Of a stretch of 14,577 nucleotides of DNA, positions 1 to 8,700 are shown one piece after another. The position numbers and the translations under genes are program-made. Numbering within the stretch: the first letter of the stretch is position 1; each line of letters opens with the position of its first letter. The notes beneath the pieces were generated by a model, which saw only the letters and a list, made by a program, of their open reading frames with translations, was not told the origin of the DNA and ran no database searches. The DNA is from Sphingobacteriales bacterium. Its GTDB lineage: Bacteria > Bacteroidota > Bacteroidia > Chitinophagales > Chitinophagaceae. The DNA lies in NCBI GenBank assembly GCA_024640385.1, contig JAHEFC010000050.1, positions 1-14,577 of the forward strand, written 5' to 3'.

Positions 1-1214
1 CCCGGATATTTTTTTTCGAGTTTCGCAAATGCTTTTTCAACCTGGGCATTGGAGAGTCCGGGATTTTTTTCGATATACAATTTGGTCTGGAAATTAGTTT
101 CTTTTCCCTGGCGGATCACCAGGTTGGACATTGTGCCACGCATAATAGAGAAATGGGTATCGCCTCCACCGGGTTCTGCTTTATAATTCCAGATCACGGA
201 TACTTTGGCATAGATGCCTTTCAAGGTATAATTGATCTCCCCGTTGCTGCTGACCTGCAGTAAGCCTTTTGCATCTACATATTTTCTGAGGTAAGCAGGA
301 AATGCGCTAGCTGCGGTGCTGGCCGTGAACTCTGGCAGCGACAGGGCGGTAGTCCATCGCCTGGCACTGTTGATCCTGATATCTTTTTTGTAGTCGATCA
401 CCTGTTCGGGAAAGGCCTCCCATTGCACCAGGTCTACCAGGTGGGTGGTGACATCCACTATGCCTTCTCCTTCCTGCTCCACATCGTAGAACCAGGCCGG
501 GCGTTGCAGTGGTGCACCGGACACTTCCTTATAGAAATGGTGTACGCTTTCTTTGGTTATGGCAGGATTCTCGGTACTTCCTTTGATCAGTTTGCCGAAG
601 ATCTCCGGCATCATGGACAGGTCTTTCTGGATCATGGTAGTGATCTCATAGCGCTCGGTCATGATATCGTAGAGCAGCAGGTTTTTCTTCTTCGCCATGC
701 TGAAAGCTTCTTCCAGCATAGGAAATGCACTGGCTGTGATCACCATGGGCTTGTCTGCATATACATTAAAACCTGCTTTGATACTGTTGAGTATATATTC
801 GGTTTTCTTTTTATTATTGCCAGCGAGCATAACAATATTGCCCTTTTTTTCCTTCAGCATCCTGTCAAAGAAATCCTCCCCTTCGTAAACGATCTCCTTC
901 CATGAAGTAGGAGAAGTTGCCCTGCTGTTGTAGCCGTTGATCCTGTTCAGGTGCAGTGTTACGTCGTTCCCTTTTGGCGCATATACATGCACGTTAGGGT
1001 CAACTTCCGGGTACATACTTTTCTGTACCAGGGCGGCATGGAAATGGCCGGGGTCCAATGTGATAAATCTCCACGGTCTCATTGTGTCAGGTTGCAGGTT
1101 CCAGGTTGCAGGTTGCAGGTGGCAGGTTCCAGGTTCCAGATCCATCAGATCACTGCAACCTGCAACCTGTAACCTGCAACCTGTGAAAAAAAGCAAAACT
1201 GCCAATATTCTCAT
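1..1214 (-). CDS. Gfo/Idh/MocA-type putative oxidoreductase, lipoprotein-like, 3' end cut by window edge
   Basis: My reading of the minus strand is open from ATG 1214 to the window edge (404 codons, no stop). After an N-terminal extension, a Rossmann-like part begins near residue 48 (ITLDPGHFHAALVQKSMYPE). ADKPM at 153-157 is the equivalent of the family EKP motif, and THLVDLVQW follows in the C-terminal half. This fits the putative oxidoreductases with a distinct C-terminal domain (Pfam Oxidoreduct_C group, from memory); the substrate is unknown. The usual GxGxxG is missing. ATG 1214 is preferred over the in-frame ATG at 1082 because it has an AGGA seven bases upstream, lies 11 bases after the preceding stop, and begins a signal-like stretch (MRILAVLLFFTGC) whose Cys13 could be lipidated. 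Residues 11-43 are encoded by a heptamer repeat island. It is the third gene of the thuA operon. The family call is firm; the start and lipidation are less sure. Confidence 0.8.
   Translation of the reverse strand, partial: MRILAVLLFFTGCRLQVAGCSDLMDLEPGTCHLQPATWNLQPDTMRPWRFITLDPGHFHAALVQKSMYPEVDPNVHVYAPKGNDVTLHLNRINGYNSRATSPTSWKEIVYEGEDFFDRMLKEKKGNIVMLAGNNKKKTEYILNSIKAGFNVYADKPMVITASAFPMLEEAFSMAKKKNLLLYDIMTERYEITTMIQKDLSMMPEIFGKLIKGSTENPAITKESVHHFYKEVSGAPLQRPAWFYDVEQEGEGIVDVTTHLVDLVQWEAFPEQVIDYKKDIRINSARRWTTALSLPEFTASTAASAFPAYLRKYVDAKGLLQVSSNGEINYTLKGIYAKVSVIWNYKAEPGGGDTHFSIMRGTMSNLVIRQGKETNFQTKLYIEKNPGLSNAQVEKAFAKLEKKYP
1088..1183. repeat. Heptamer tandem repeat island with inverted arms (CAGGTTS unit)
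   Basis: The left arm (1088-1139) is seven direct copies of CAGGTTG/C with one variant (CAGGTGG) plus a final CAG. After 13 unrelated bases (1140-1152) the right arm (1153-1183) is the same heptamer inverted, four copies plus CAG, one being CAGGTTA. The arms could pair into a long hairpin. The island is exactly 96 bases, a multiple of three, and is translated in frame in the gene that crosses it on the minus strand. No transposase or target duplication was seen. It resembles a dispersed non-coding repeat. Confidence 0.9.
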
Positions 1215-1225
1215 AATGTCCTGAT

Positions 1226-2599
1226 CTAAAATATATACGGGTATCTCTTCGGCCTGGATAACATCGCATTCGCTTCATCGTCGTTGACGAATCTTTCCTT
1301 GATCGGGTTCCAGTAGAGTTTTCTTTTCAGTTTCATGGCTGCATGATGCAGCAGGCAGGCCGTGCAGGAACGATGTCCCACTTCAACAGGTGCAATAGGA
1401 GGCTTCCTGGTTTTCATACTGTTCAGCCAGTCGCCATGATGCTCTTCACTGACATAGAGATTGATCTCATCCGGGCCGATCTTGGAAGTAATGATGCCGG
1501 GATCACTTGCAGTAAGGGCTTTGGTAGGCGTTTTGCTTACCGGGTCTGATGCTGTTGCTGCATAATTGCCGCGGGTCACGAAGATCCATCCCTTGGTACC
1601 TTCAAACCTCACTCCGTTGGGGTTGGAATCGCTGATCTCCATTTCCACTCCATTGGCATACCTGGCATATGTTTTGAAACTTCCGTGAACATCCCATAAG
1701 CCGGATTTTGGAAATTCTGCACTACCCCAGATCTCTACAGGTCCTGAATATTCCATATCCATTCCCCAATGTGCAATATCGATATGATGCGAGCCCCAGC
1801 CCGTGATCATGCCGGCGCCGAACTGTTCGCAGCGCAACCAGCCGGGCCTGCTGTAATCATTTTGCGGGTGCACCCTTTTTTCAGTGTAATAGACATAGGG
1901 AGTCATACCCAGCCAGGCATCATAGTTCAATGTTTTGGGTATGGGCATCTCCGGTTCAGGATCGCCTCCCGGATCCACGGGTAAGCCGATGATCACTTTT
2001 TTCAGTTCACCGATACGGCCGTTCCTCACCAGCTCACAGGCATACCTGAACTGGGTAGAAGAACGTTGCTGGCTGCCGATCTGCAGTATCCTTCCTGTGC
2101 GGTGAACAGTATTGCTGAGGGCCCGGCCATCTTCAATGGTCAGTGAAGTGGGTTTTTGAAGATAGATATCTTTGCCAGCTTCTGCCGCATGGATGCCAAT
2201 GATGGAATGCTGGTGGTCAGGTGTGCTGATCAGCACGCCGTCAATATCTTTGTTGGCGAGGAGTTCTTTATAATCTTCGTATGCAGTGACTCCTTTATAA
2301 TCAGTTGCATTCTTCTTGCTGTAATAGCCATTAACATAGGTGACGGCGTCTCCCAGCCTTTTTTTATCCAGGTCACATACTGCTATGATACGGGCATGGT
2401 CATATTTCAGGGTTTCAGCCATATCGTGGTCGCGCGATATCCTCCCTGTTCCTATTGCCCCGATGTTAAGCCTGTTACTTGGTGCATTCTTGCCAAAAAC
2501 AGATGCCGGAACAATAGACGGGAAACCAAATGAAGCAACCCCTGTAGCTACTCCCGTTTTTACAGCTGACGAAACAAATTTTCTGCGGTTCATCTTCAT
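1226..2599 (-). CDS. Gfo/Idh/MocA family oxidoreductase with twin-arginine signal
   Basis: A 457-residue NAD(P)-dependent sugar or sugar-acid oxidoreductase of unknown substrate. The N-terminus has a Tat-type signal (NRRKF at 4-8, then a mildly hydrophobic stretch to about residue 35), so it is probably exported folded with cofactor. The Rossmann motif GAIGTGRIS lies at 48-56 and the catalytic Lys-Pro pair in LQKPTSL at 147-153 (K149). GWGSHHIDIAHWG at 268-279 holds the D274 and H277 expected in the C-terminal active-site half. Two close starts exist, ATG 2599 (MKMNRRKF) and ATG 2593 (MNRRKF), with no clear Shine-Dalgarno; either keeps the signal. It lies 19 bases after the thuA stop and 11 before the next gene, so co-transcription is likely. 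The family is certain; the reaction cannot be named. Confidence 0.92.
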   Translation of the reverse strand: MKMNRRKFVSSAVKTGVATGVASFGFPSIVPASVFGKNAPSNRLNIGAIGTGRISRDHDMAETLKYDHARIIAVCDLDKKRLGDAVTYVNGYYSKKNATDYKGVTAYEDYKELLANKDIDGVLISTPDHQHSIIGIHAAEAGKDIYLQKPTSLTIEDGRALSNTVHRTGRILQIGSQQRSSTQFRYACELVRNGRIGELKKVIIGLPVDPGGDPEPEMPIPKTLNYDAWLGMTPYVYYTEKRVHPQNDYSRPGWLRCEQFGAGMITGWGSHHIDIAHWGMDMEYSGPVEIWGSAEFPKSGLWDVHGSFKTYARYANGVEMEISDSNPNGVRFEGTKGWIFVTRGNYAATASDPVSKTPTKALTASDPGIITSKIGPDEINLYVSEEHHGDWLNSMKTRKPPIAPVEVGHRSCTACLLHHAAMKLKRKLYWNPIKERFVNDDEANAMLSRPKRYPYIF

Positions 2600-2618
2600 A
2601 AAATAAAAAGTTTAATGA

Positions 2619-3473
2619 TCAGTATTGTAATGGAGTATCCCTTGTTGTTGCGTAAGCTTTGGTCATATCACGTTTCGCGGTCAGTGAAGCAATGTATTTC
2701 ATGCCCTGGTAGATATGATTGACAAAAACAGGATCAGTGTAATTGGCAATGTCATGGCCCAATTGCGAGATCCATATATGCCCGCCGTCGAAATTATGAT
2801 ACCAGACGGCAGGGTAGAGTTCATCGTAGAGTCCGGCGTTCTTTGCAATGTCAGCAGCCTGGACCGGATTAAGTGTTTTTATTTCATGAGCCATCAGCAC
2901 CTCGATACCGGGATACATCTCTTTGGCGAAATAACATTCGTCTTTCTTTTCCCATACCAGGGGAACACCTTCCATGGCAGGATGTTTCGGTTTGATATTG
3001 CGTACTTTATATACCTGGTTATTTGCATGCCAGGAGAATGTACCGCCCAGCATATTCTTGAACCATGTCCATGCCCTTTCAGTACCCATTACAGAGTGCA
3101 GCCCTACCACACCACCTCCTGATTCCACGTACCTGCGAAAAGCTAGTCTTTGATCATCTGTGCTGAATGCATCATTATTGGTGCTGGCAAATACAATGAT
3201 GTTGAAACGGGCCAGATTGTTTTCATTAAATACGGAAGGATCATTGGTTACTTCAGTTTTAAATCCATGTAGTTTTCCCAGGGCCTGCACAGCTCCTGCT
3301 GCAGCTGCAATGTTATCGTGTATATAGGCTTTTTTGCCTTCGTGGGTTATACTATCGCTCCTGGTATAGATAAGCACATTGACTTTTTTCCAGTTCACCT
3401 GGGCCAGGCTGAACGAAATGGACAGCAGTGAAGCAAGGGTAAACAGAGCTGAATGCTTCGTTAATAATTTCAT
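2619..3473 (-). CDS. ThuA-like domain protein, secreted
   Basis: A 284-residue protein with a Sec signal peptide (about residues 1-25, ending SLAQ) followed by one ThuA domain, a class-I glutamine-amidotransferase-like fold. Visible landmarks are VNVLIYTRSD at 31-40 with H44, the nucleophile-elbow-like turn GGGVVGLHS at 119-127, the WFKNMLGGTFSWH stretch at 137-149, and the terminal YHNFDGGHIWISQLGHD at 225-241. ThuA proteins are linked to trehalose and keto-sugar metabolism and often sit beside Gfo/Idh/MocA oxidoreductases, as here. The biochemical role of secreted Bacteroidota members is not settled. It is the first gene of the minus-strand operon, with a LacI-type site 16 bases before its ATG. 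The domain is confident; a named gene symbol is not justified. Confidence 0.9.
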   Translation of the reverse strand: MKLLTKHSALFTLASLLSISFSLAQVNWKKVNVLIYTRSDSITHEGKKAYIHDNIAAAAGAVQALGKLHGFKTEVTNDPSVFNENNLARFNIIVFASTNNDAFSTDDQRLAFRRYVESGGGVVGLHSVMGTERAWTWFKNMLGGTFSWHANNQVYKVRNIKPKHPAMEGVPLVWEKKDECYFAKEMYPGIEVLMAHEIKTLNPVQAADIAKNAGLYDELYPAVWYHNFDGGHIWISQLGHDIANYTDPVFVNHIYQGMKYIASLTAKRDMTKAYATTRDTPLQY

Positions 3474-3489
3474 GTTTAAAAATTGAGTC

Positions 3490-3503
3490 AGAAATCGCTT
3501 GAG
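3490..3503 (-). promoter_or_regulatory. Putative LacI-family operator O1, before thuA
   Basis: The minus strand reads CTCAAGCGATTTCT, matching the pattern YTCAANCGNTTTCY built from the other three sites. It lies between a weak -7-like element and the thuA ATG, where a bound repressor would block transcription. Its two variable bases differ from the other copies, so it is the least certain of the four. Confidence 0.5.
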
Positions 3504-3507
3504 ACGG

Positions 3508-3535
3508 CTAAATATCCGTCATTTTACAATTCAAA
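3508..3535 (-). promoter_or_regulatory. Weak promoter candidate for the thuA operon
   Basis: On the minus strand TTTG (3535-3532) is followed after 17 bases by TATTTAG (3514-3508). This is a poor match in both sequence and spacing to the Bacteroidota -33/-7 consensus, but it is the best seen upstream of thuA. Operator O2 abuts it upstream and O1 lies downstream. GACGG/CCGTC (3503-3507 and 3516-3520) forms a small inverted repeat over the -7 element. Confidence 0.25.
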
Positions 3536-3539
3536 CCAT

Positions 3540-3553
3540 TTCAATCGGTTTCC
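3540..3553 (+). promoter_or_regulatory. Putative LacI-family operator O2 in the divergent region
   Basis: TTCAATCGGTTTCC, the core of a 17-base direct repeat (3537-3553) that recurs at 3570-3586. It contains AATCGGTT, fitting the AAnCGnTT core common to LacI-family operators. It lies between the divergent thuA and SDR genes and can serve both. Confidence 0.65.
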
Positions 3554-3572
3554 GAATTTGGGCGGTGATCAT

Positions 3573-3586
3573 TTCAATCGGTTTCC
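3573..3586 (+). promoter_or_regulatory. Putative LacI-family operator O3 in the divergent region
   Basis: An exact second copy of TTCAATCGGTTTCC, within the 17-base repeat at 3570-3586. Its centre is 33 bases from that of O2, about three helical turns, so both sites face the same side of the DNA and two dimers could bind cooperatively. Confidence 0.65.
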
Positions 3587-3620
3587 AGAAAACGAAGCGT
3601 ATAATATATCCATCTCATCC

Positions 3621-3628
3621 TATATTTC
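3621..3628 (+). promoter_or_regulatory. Possible -7 element for the SDR-uxuA operon
   Basis: TATATTTC matches TAnnTTTG in all but the last base and lies 20 bases before the SDR start codon. No TTG is found at the expected -33 distance, so the call is weak. O3 lies 34 bases upstream. Confidence 0.3.
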
Positions 3629-3647
3629 GTAAAGAATAACCAACAAC

Positions 3648-4463
3648 ATGAACGATTCTTTTTCTTTGAAAGGCAGGGTGATCGTGGTTACAGGAGCTAC
3701 GGGAGTGCTGGGTGAAGCGTTTGTAAAAAGCCTTTCAGATGCGGGAGCAAAGCTTGTACTGATAGGCCGAAACAGGGAAATAGCTGAAACAAGGGTATGC
3801 GAGATAAAAAATGCCGGAGGGGATGCATTGGCCCTGATCGCAGATGTGCTGGACAAAAAGCAGCTCGAAAGCGGTCTTGACCTTATTATGCAAACCTATG
3901 GTAGGATCGACGGCCTGGTGAACGGAGCAGGCGGTAATATGAAAGAAGCGGTTATTGATCCGGCAGACGATATTTTTTCTATTGATATTGACGCCACACG
4001 AAAAGTATTTGACCTGAATCTATTCGGGAGTTTGATCCCGGTACAGGTTTTCGGACCTATGATGGTTCAATCGGGCGGTGGCAGTATTGTAAATATTTCT
4101 TCCATGGCTTCAAGCCAGGCAATTACCAAGGTGCTGGGCTATTCCATGGCCAAAGCGGCGATCGACAATTATACAAGATGGATGTGTGTGGAGCTGGCCA
4201 ATCGCTATGGGGGAAAGATCAGGATGAATGCCATAGCGCCCGGCTTTTTCATCACCCATCAGAACCGTGCATTGCTCACCAACCCTGACGGGTCGCTCAC
4301 TCCAAGGGGCCAGGCCGTGATCAACAATACGCCATACAGGCGATTTGGAGAGCCTGAAGAATTGTGCGGTGCATTGACCTGGCTGCTCAGTGATGCATCC
4401 TCATTTGTGAGCGGACAAACTATTTATGTAGATGGAGGATTCAGTGTATTCTCCGGTGTTTAA
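3648..4463 (+). CDS. SDR family oxidoreductase, probable D-mannonate/fructuronate oxidoreductase
   Basis: A 271-residue classical short-chain dehydrogenase/reductase, cytoplasmic with no signal. The cofactor motif TGATGVLG is at 15-22, NGAGG at 92-96 replaces the usual NNAG, and D68 follows strand 3. The catalytic set is N124, S152, Y165 and K169, with the standard spacing (YSMAK at 165-169). IAPGF at 196-200 and the C-terminal YVDGGFS complete the fold. The next gene, 11 bases on, is mannonate dehydratase, so it probably interconverts D-fructuronate and D-mannonate with NAD(P)H, the UxuB role performed by an SDR. This substrate is inferred from context. The start is the first ATG, without a clear Shine-Dalgarno but followed at once by the dinucleotide-binding domain. 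Confidence 0.85.
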   Translation: MNDSFSLKGRVIVVTGATGVLGEAFVKSLSDAGAKLVLIGRNREIAETRVCEIKNAGGDALALIADVLDKKQLESGLDLIMQTYGRIDGLVNGAGGNMKEAVIDPADDIFSIDIDATRKVFDLNLFGSLIPVQVFGPMMVQSGGGSIVNISSMASSQAITKVLGYSMAKAAIDNYTRWMCVELANRYGGKIRMNAIAPGFFITHQNRALLTNPDGSLTPRGQAVINNTPYRRFGEPEELCGALTWLLSDASSFVSGQTIYVDGGFSVFSGV

Positions 4464-4474
4464 AATAAAAGCTT

Positions 4475-5644
4475 ATGAAACTCAGACAAACATGGCGATG
4501 GTTCGGTCCCAGTGATCCGGTAACACTGGATGATATTCTGCAAACTGGTGCTGAAGGTATTGTGACGGCATTGCATCATGTGCCGCATGGTGAATTGTGG
4601 ACCGTGGATGATATCCGGAAGAGAAAAGAACTGATCATGTCTAAGGGCCTGACCTGGGATGTGGTGGAGAGTGTGACCATTCATGAAGAGATCAAAACCA
4701 GGTCAGGAAGATACCAGCACTGGATCGAACTCTATAAACAGACACTGAGGAATCTTGCGGAATGCGGGATCAACATAGTCACCTATAATTTCATGCCGGT
4801 GAACGACTGGACCCGGACCAATCTTGACCTCACTATGAAGGATGGGTCCAAGGCCCTTTATTTCAACTGGTATGATATGGCATTGTTCGATATCTATATC
4901 CTGGAGCGCCCGGGAGCGGCCGATGATTATCCTGCAGAAGTGCTGGCAGAGGCTGAGAAGAGATTTAAACAGTCAACTAAAGAGTCCAGGGAGAATCTTG
5001 CCAATATTGTCATGTTCGGTATACCGGGTGAGAAGAAGGCTTCTATTCCGGAGATGCGCCAGAAGCTGGCTTTGTACCGGGATATTGACAGGAATGCGCT
5101 GCGCGAGAACCTGGTTTATTTTCTTTCCCAGATCACACCGGTAGCAGATGAAGTGGGGATCAAGCTGGCTATCCATCCTGATGACCCTCCATATGATATT
5201 CTTGGATTGCCGAGGATCGTGAGGAATATGGACGATTATGCATACATACTTTCATCGGTGCCTGCTGCAAGCAACGGTGCTTGTTTCTGTACGGGTTCCC
5301 TGGGTGCATCGTTCGATAATGACCTCCCTGACATGGCGAGGAAGATGGGCAATAAAATACATTTCGTGCATCTGCGCAATGTGAAGAAAGATGCAGCAGG
5401 AAATTTTTATGAAGATGACCACCTGGGAGGAGACGTGGACATGTATGCGGTGATGACGGAGATCCTCAGAATTCAACAGGGCCTTGGCTCATCCATTCCA
5501 TTCCGGCCGGATCATGGTCACCAGATGCTGGATGATCTGAAAAAGAGCACTAATCCGGGCTACTCATGCATTGGAAGACTGAGGGGATTGGCCGAATTAA
5601 GGGGCCTGGAGCTGGGTATCGTTAAGGCAAACGGCTGGAATTAG
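4475..5644 (+). CDS. uxuA: Mannonate dehydratase
   Basis: A 389-residue enzyme, close to the usual UxuA length, catalysing dehydration of D-mannonate to 2-keto-3-deoxy-D-gluconate in the cytoplasm. The TIM-barrel family begins typically (MKLRQTWRWFGPSDPVTL). The metal ligands known from structures of this family are present with matching spacing: H234 (IHPDDPP), C272 (FCTGS), H299 (FVHLRN) and D346 (RPDHGH). HHVPHGELW at 34-42 and YNFMPVNDWTRT at 104-115 are further signatures. It follows the SDR gene by 11 bases and precedes susC by 89 bases holding a separate promoter and operator. No 2-keto-3-deoxygluconate kinase, aldolase or glucuronate isomerase is seen in the window, so the rest of the pathway must be encoded elsewhere. 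Confidence 0.96.
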   Translation: MKLRQTWRWFGPSDPVTLDDILQTGAEGIVTALHHVPHGELWTVDDIRKRKELIMSKGLTWDVVESVTIHEEIKTRSGRYQHWIELYKQTLRNLAECGINIVTYNFMPVNDWTRTNLDLTMKDGSKALYFNWYDMALFDIYILERPGAADDYPAEVLAEAEKRFKQSTKESRENLANIVMFGIPGEKKASIPEMRQKLALYRDIDRNALRENLVYFLSQITPVADEVGIKLAIHPDDPPYDILGLPRIVRNMDDYAYILSSVPAASNGACFCTGSLGASFDNDLPDMARKMGNKIHFVHLRNVKKDAAGNFYEDDHLGGDVDMYAVMTEILRIQQGLGSSIPFRPDHGHQMLDDLKKSTNPGYSCIGRLRGLAELRGLELGIVKANGWN

Positions 5645-5655
5645 GAAACACCGTA

Positions 5656-5669
5656 TTCAAACGTTTTCC
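5656..5669 (+). promoter_or_regulatory. Putative LacI-family operator O4, before susC
   Basis: TTCAAACGTTTTCC matches O2 and O3 at 12 of 14 positions, the differences being the two bases flanking the central CG, and it contains the symmetric AAACGTTT. It abuts the TTG of the susC promoter candidate, so a bound repressor would compete with RNA polymerase there. Confidence 0.65.
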
Positions 5670-5700
5670 TTGTTTTTCACTATTGTGATAAACTAGATTG
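5670..5700 (+). promoter_or_regulatory. Promoter candidate for susCD
   Basis: TTG (5670-5672), a 21-base spacer, then TAGATTG (5694-5700), one T short of the Bacteroidota -7 consensus TAnnTTTG. It lies 33 bases upstream of the susC start, so susCD can be transcribed independently of uxuA while sharing the same operator type. Confidence 0.45.
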
Positions 5701-5733
5701 TACATAATTATCTAACCAACTCAACTGCAGCTA

Positions 5734-8700
5734 ATGTCAAAAAAGATCCCTCATGCCCTGCTACTAAGGTGCATGCTGATAATGACGATTATGGTCAGTT
5801 TCTCTTCTCTATCAGCTTTAGACGTTCCATCAAAAGAAAAACTTGCGGGTAATTTTCAAAAAGCTCCGATTGATGTAACCGGCCGGGTTACAGATGCAAA
5901 GAACGAGCCATTGGCCGGTGCAACTGTGACCGTTAGAGGTTCGAAGAAGTATGTGTTAACAGATGCAAATGGTGTGTTCAGCATGAAAGGTGTTGACGCC
6001 AATGCCACGCTTGTGATCTCATATGCCGGGTATACGTCAAAAGAAGTCTCCGTGGCCAATGCATCAGGCCCTATCGAGGTGCAATTCACAGAACAGCAGA
6101 ACCAGTTAGGTGAAGTTGTTGTGGTTGGGTATGGTACCCAGAAGAAGAAAGACCTGACGGGTGCGGTTGCCCAGGTAAAAGCAACGCAGTTTGAAAATGA
6201 GAATCCCCGTACGGTGCAGGACATGTTGCGTGGTAACGCTCCCGGACTGGATGTGAGCCTGAACCCTTCCGCAAAAGGAGGTGGTGCATTGCTTGTGCGT
6301 GGCCGGGGTTCACTGATTGCCTCAACATCGCCGTTGCTGGTGGTTGACGGTGTGATCTACCAGGGAAGTTTGGATGATATCAACCCTAACGATATCCAGA
6401 CCATGGATATCTTAAAAGATGCAAGTTCCGCAGCTGTATTCGGAGCCCGGTCTGCCAATGGTGTTATCCTGATCACCACTAAAAAAGGTAAGGTTGGTAA
6501 GCCGGTGATCACTTTCAATGCCAACTATAACGTGAACTGGATAGCTCAGTATCCGAAGCTTCTTACCCCCGATGAATTCGTGAACTGGAGAACAGATGTA
6601 CTTTGGAGTATGCGGGGTTTTGATTCTACTTCAAAACCCAATATCAAATATCAGTTCACTGATCCCCGTAAGTTGCCATCCGACGTCAGCGTGACGGAAT
6701 GGAAAGCCCTGACCGGTGCAACTGGTGATTCCATTGATATCTGGCTGAACCGGTTACGTTTCAACGCGGTCGAGATCAAGAACTATAAGGAGGGAACTCC
6801 TACTAACTGGGAAGATCTGATGTATAACCGTGCTTCATCTGGCCAGGACTATACGGTATCTGTTTCAGGACGAAAAGATGAATTCAGTTACTACTCTTCA
6901 TTTGGTTATCTCGAGAACGAAGGTCTGGCAGTGGGAGAGAAGTACAAAACTTTCCGTTCACGCCTCAACCTGGAAGGTAATGTGGCAAAGTTCCTGACCC
7001 TGGGTACCAATGTTCAATTCTCTGACAGGGATGAAAGTCCTTATACGGTGAGTTTGAATGATATGATCCAAACCACGCCTTACGGACAGTTATATACCGA
7101 TGATGGGACCAAACTTCGCACCAGTACTAATGATGATCCTGGTAATAACGCTAATCCTTTCCTTGATATCACCTATCGCAGAAGGTTACAGACAACAACC
7201 CAGTTGTTCGGATCTGTTTACATCAAGGGCAAGCTTCCATATGGGTTCTATTACCAGTCGAATTTCACACCCAGGTGGGAATGGTACAAAAACTATAATC
7301 ACCTTTCATCAAAGCATCCGCTACAGGGTGTACGGGGTGGTATCACCGTGCGTGAAGACAACCAGATCTTCCAGTGGCAGTGGGACAATATCATCGGCTG
7401 GAATAAATCTTACGGAAAACATAATTTTGACGCCACTTTCCTGATCAATGCTGAAAAATATCAAAGCTGGTATAACAGGACCAATGCGGAGAACTACTCG
7501 CCCAACGATAACCTGGGTTATAATGCGATACAGGCAGCAAGAACCGTGGTTGTTACAAATGATGACCAGTATGCAACTGGAGATGCCTTGATGGGCAGGT
7601 TGAATTATAGTTTTGCTGATAAATATCTACTCACTGTAACGGCCAGGCGTGATGGTTATTCAGCCTTTGGCCTGGAGAATCCACGCGCGTTCTTCCCTTC
7701 TGCAGCCGTTGGCTGGATATTCACCGGTGAGAAGTTCATGCGCAACGCGAAATGGCTTGAGTATGGTAAGCTCCGTGTATCATACGGTGAGAACGGTAAC
7801 AGGGAGATCGGTCGTTACGCTGCATTGGCAGGGCTCACTTCAGGTAGTTATGAATACATTACCCCCGGCGGCGCCCGCTACAGTGTGGGTAGGGTGCAGG
7901 CTGCGAATATGGCAAACCCTAATCTGAAATGGGAGCGAAACAAATCCGTCAATATTGGTTTGGATTTCACCGTTCTGAAAGGAAACCTGAGCGGTTCGCT
8001 GGATTGGTATAAGCGTGAAACAATGGATCTGTTGGTCAACCGAACCCTGCCAAATGTAACTGGTTTTACCAGTGTAATAGCAAATCTTGGACAGGTCAAT
8101 AATACGGGTCTGGAGTTGATGCTGAACGCAAACCTGATGAAGAAGAACAACTTCATCTGGAGAGCTTCATTTGCCATCTGGACCAATGAGAACGAAATTA
8201 TCAAACTCTATGGTCCCGTTGCGGTGAAAGATTCAACAGGCAAGGTTGTTGGATATGAAGAGAAAGATGACATTGCCAATGGATGGTTCATCGGCAGGCA
8301 GATCAGCGATGTGTATGACTACCGTGTAACAGGCGTTTGGCAGACAGCAGATGATGTCAATGCCAGGAAATATGGATTCACTCCAGGTGACTTCAGGCTG
8401 GAGGATCTGAACGGCGATGGCAAGTATACTATTGACGACAGGAGCTTTGTTGGACAAACAACTCCGAAGCTGTCTTTCAACTTCAGGAATGAATTCAATC
8501 TTTACAAGAATTGGGATGTCTCCTTTGCGTTGTATGCAAGGATCGGCCAGGTAAGCCAATACAACGAGGCCAAGAATGTGGACCGTTTCTATGACAGATC
8601 ACAATTCTACAAGAGGCCTTACTGGACTCCAACCAATCCTATAAATGATTATGCAAAGATGATGTCTGCCGCGGGTGGAAGTGTAGGATACAATGTTTGG

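Noticed and set aside
423..905. Open frame of 160 codons on the plus strand
   Set aside because: It lies antisense to the left-edge oxidoreductase, whose family motifs are clear, and has no recognisable domain or signal of its own.
1088..1183. Tandem repeats considered as a CRISPR array
   Set aside because: Units are seven bases without spacers, the second arm is inverted, and no cas gene is near.
937..1224. Plus-strand frames running through the CAGGTTS island
   Set aside because: They are antisense to the oxidoreductase and consist largely of repeat-encoded residues.
5641..5669. GGAAAC ... GTTTTCC as a terminator hairpin after uxuA
   Set aside because: The stem is only five to six bases with a mismatch and no T run follows. 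The right half is better explained as operator O4.
7649..7927. Alternative-frame open stretches inside susC
   Set aside because: susC is intact over its full length in another frame with all its domains, so these are shadows.
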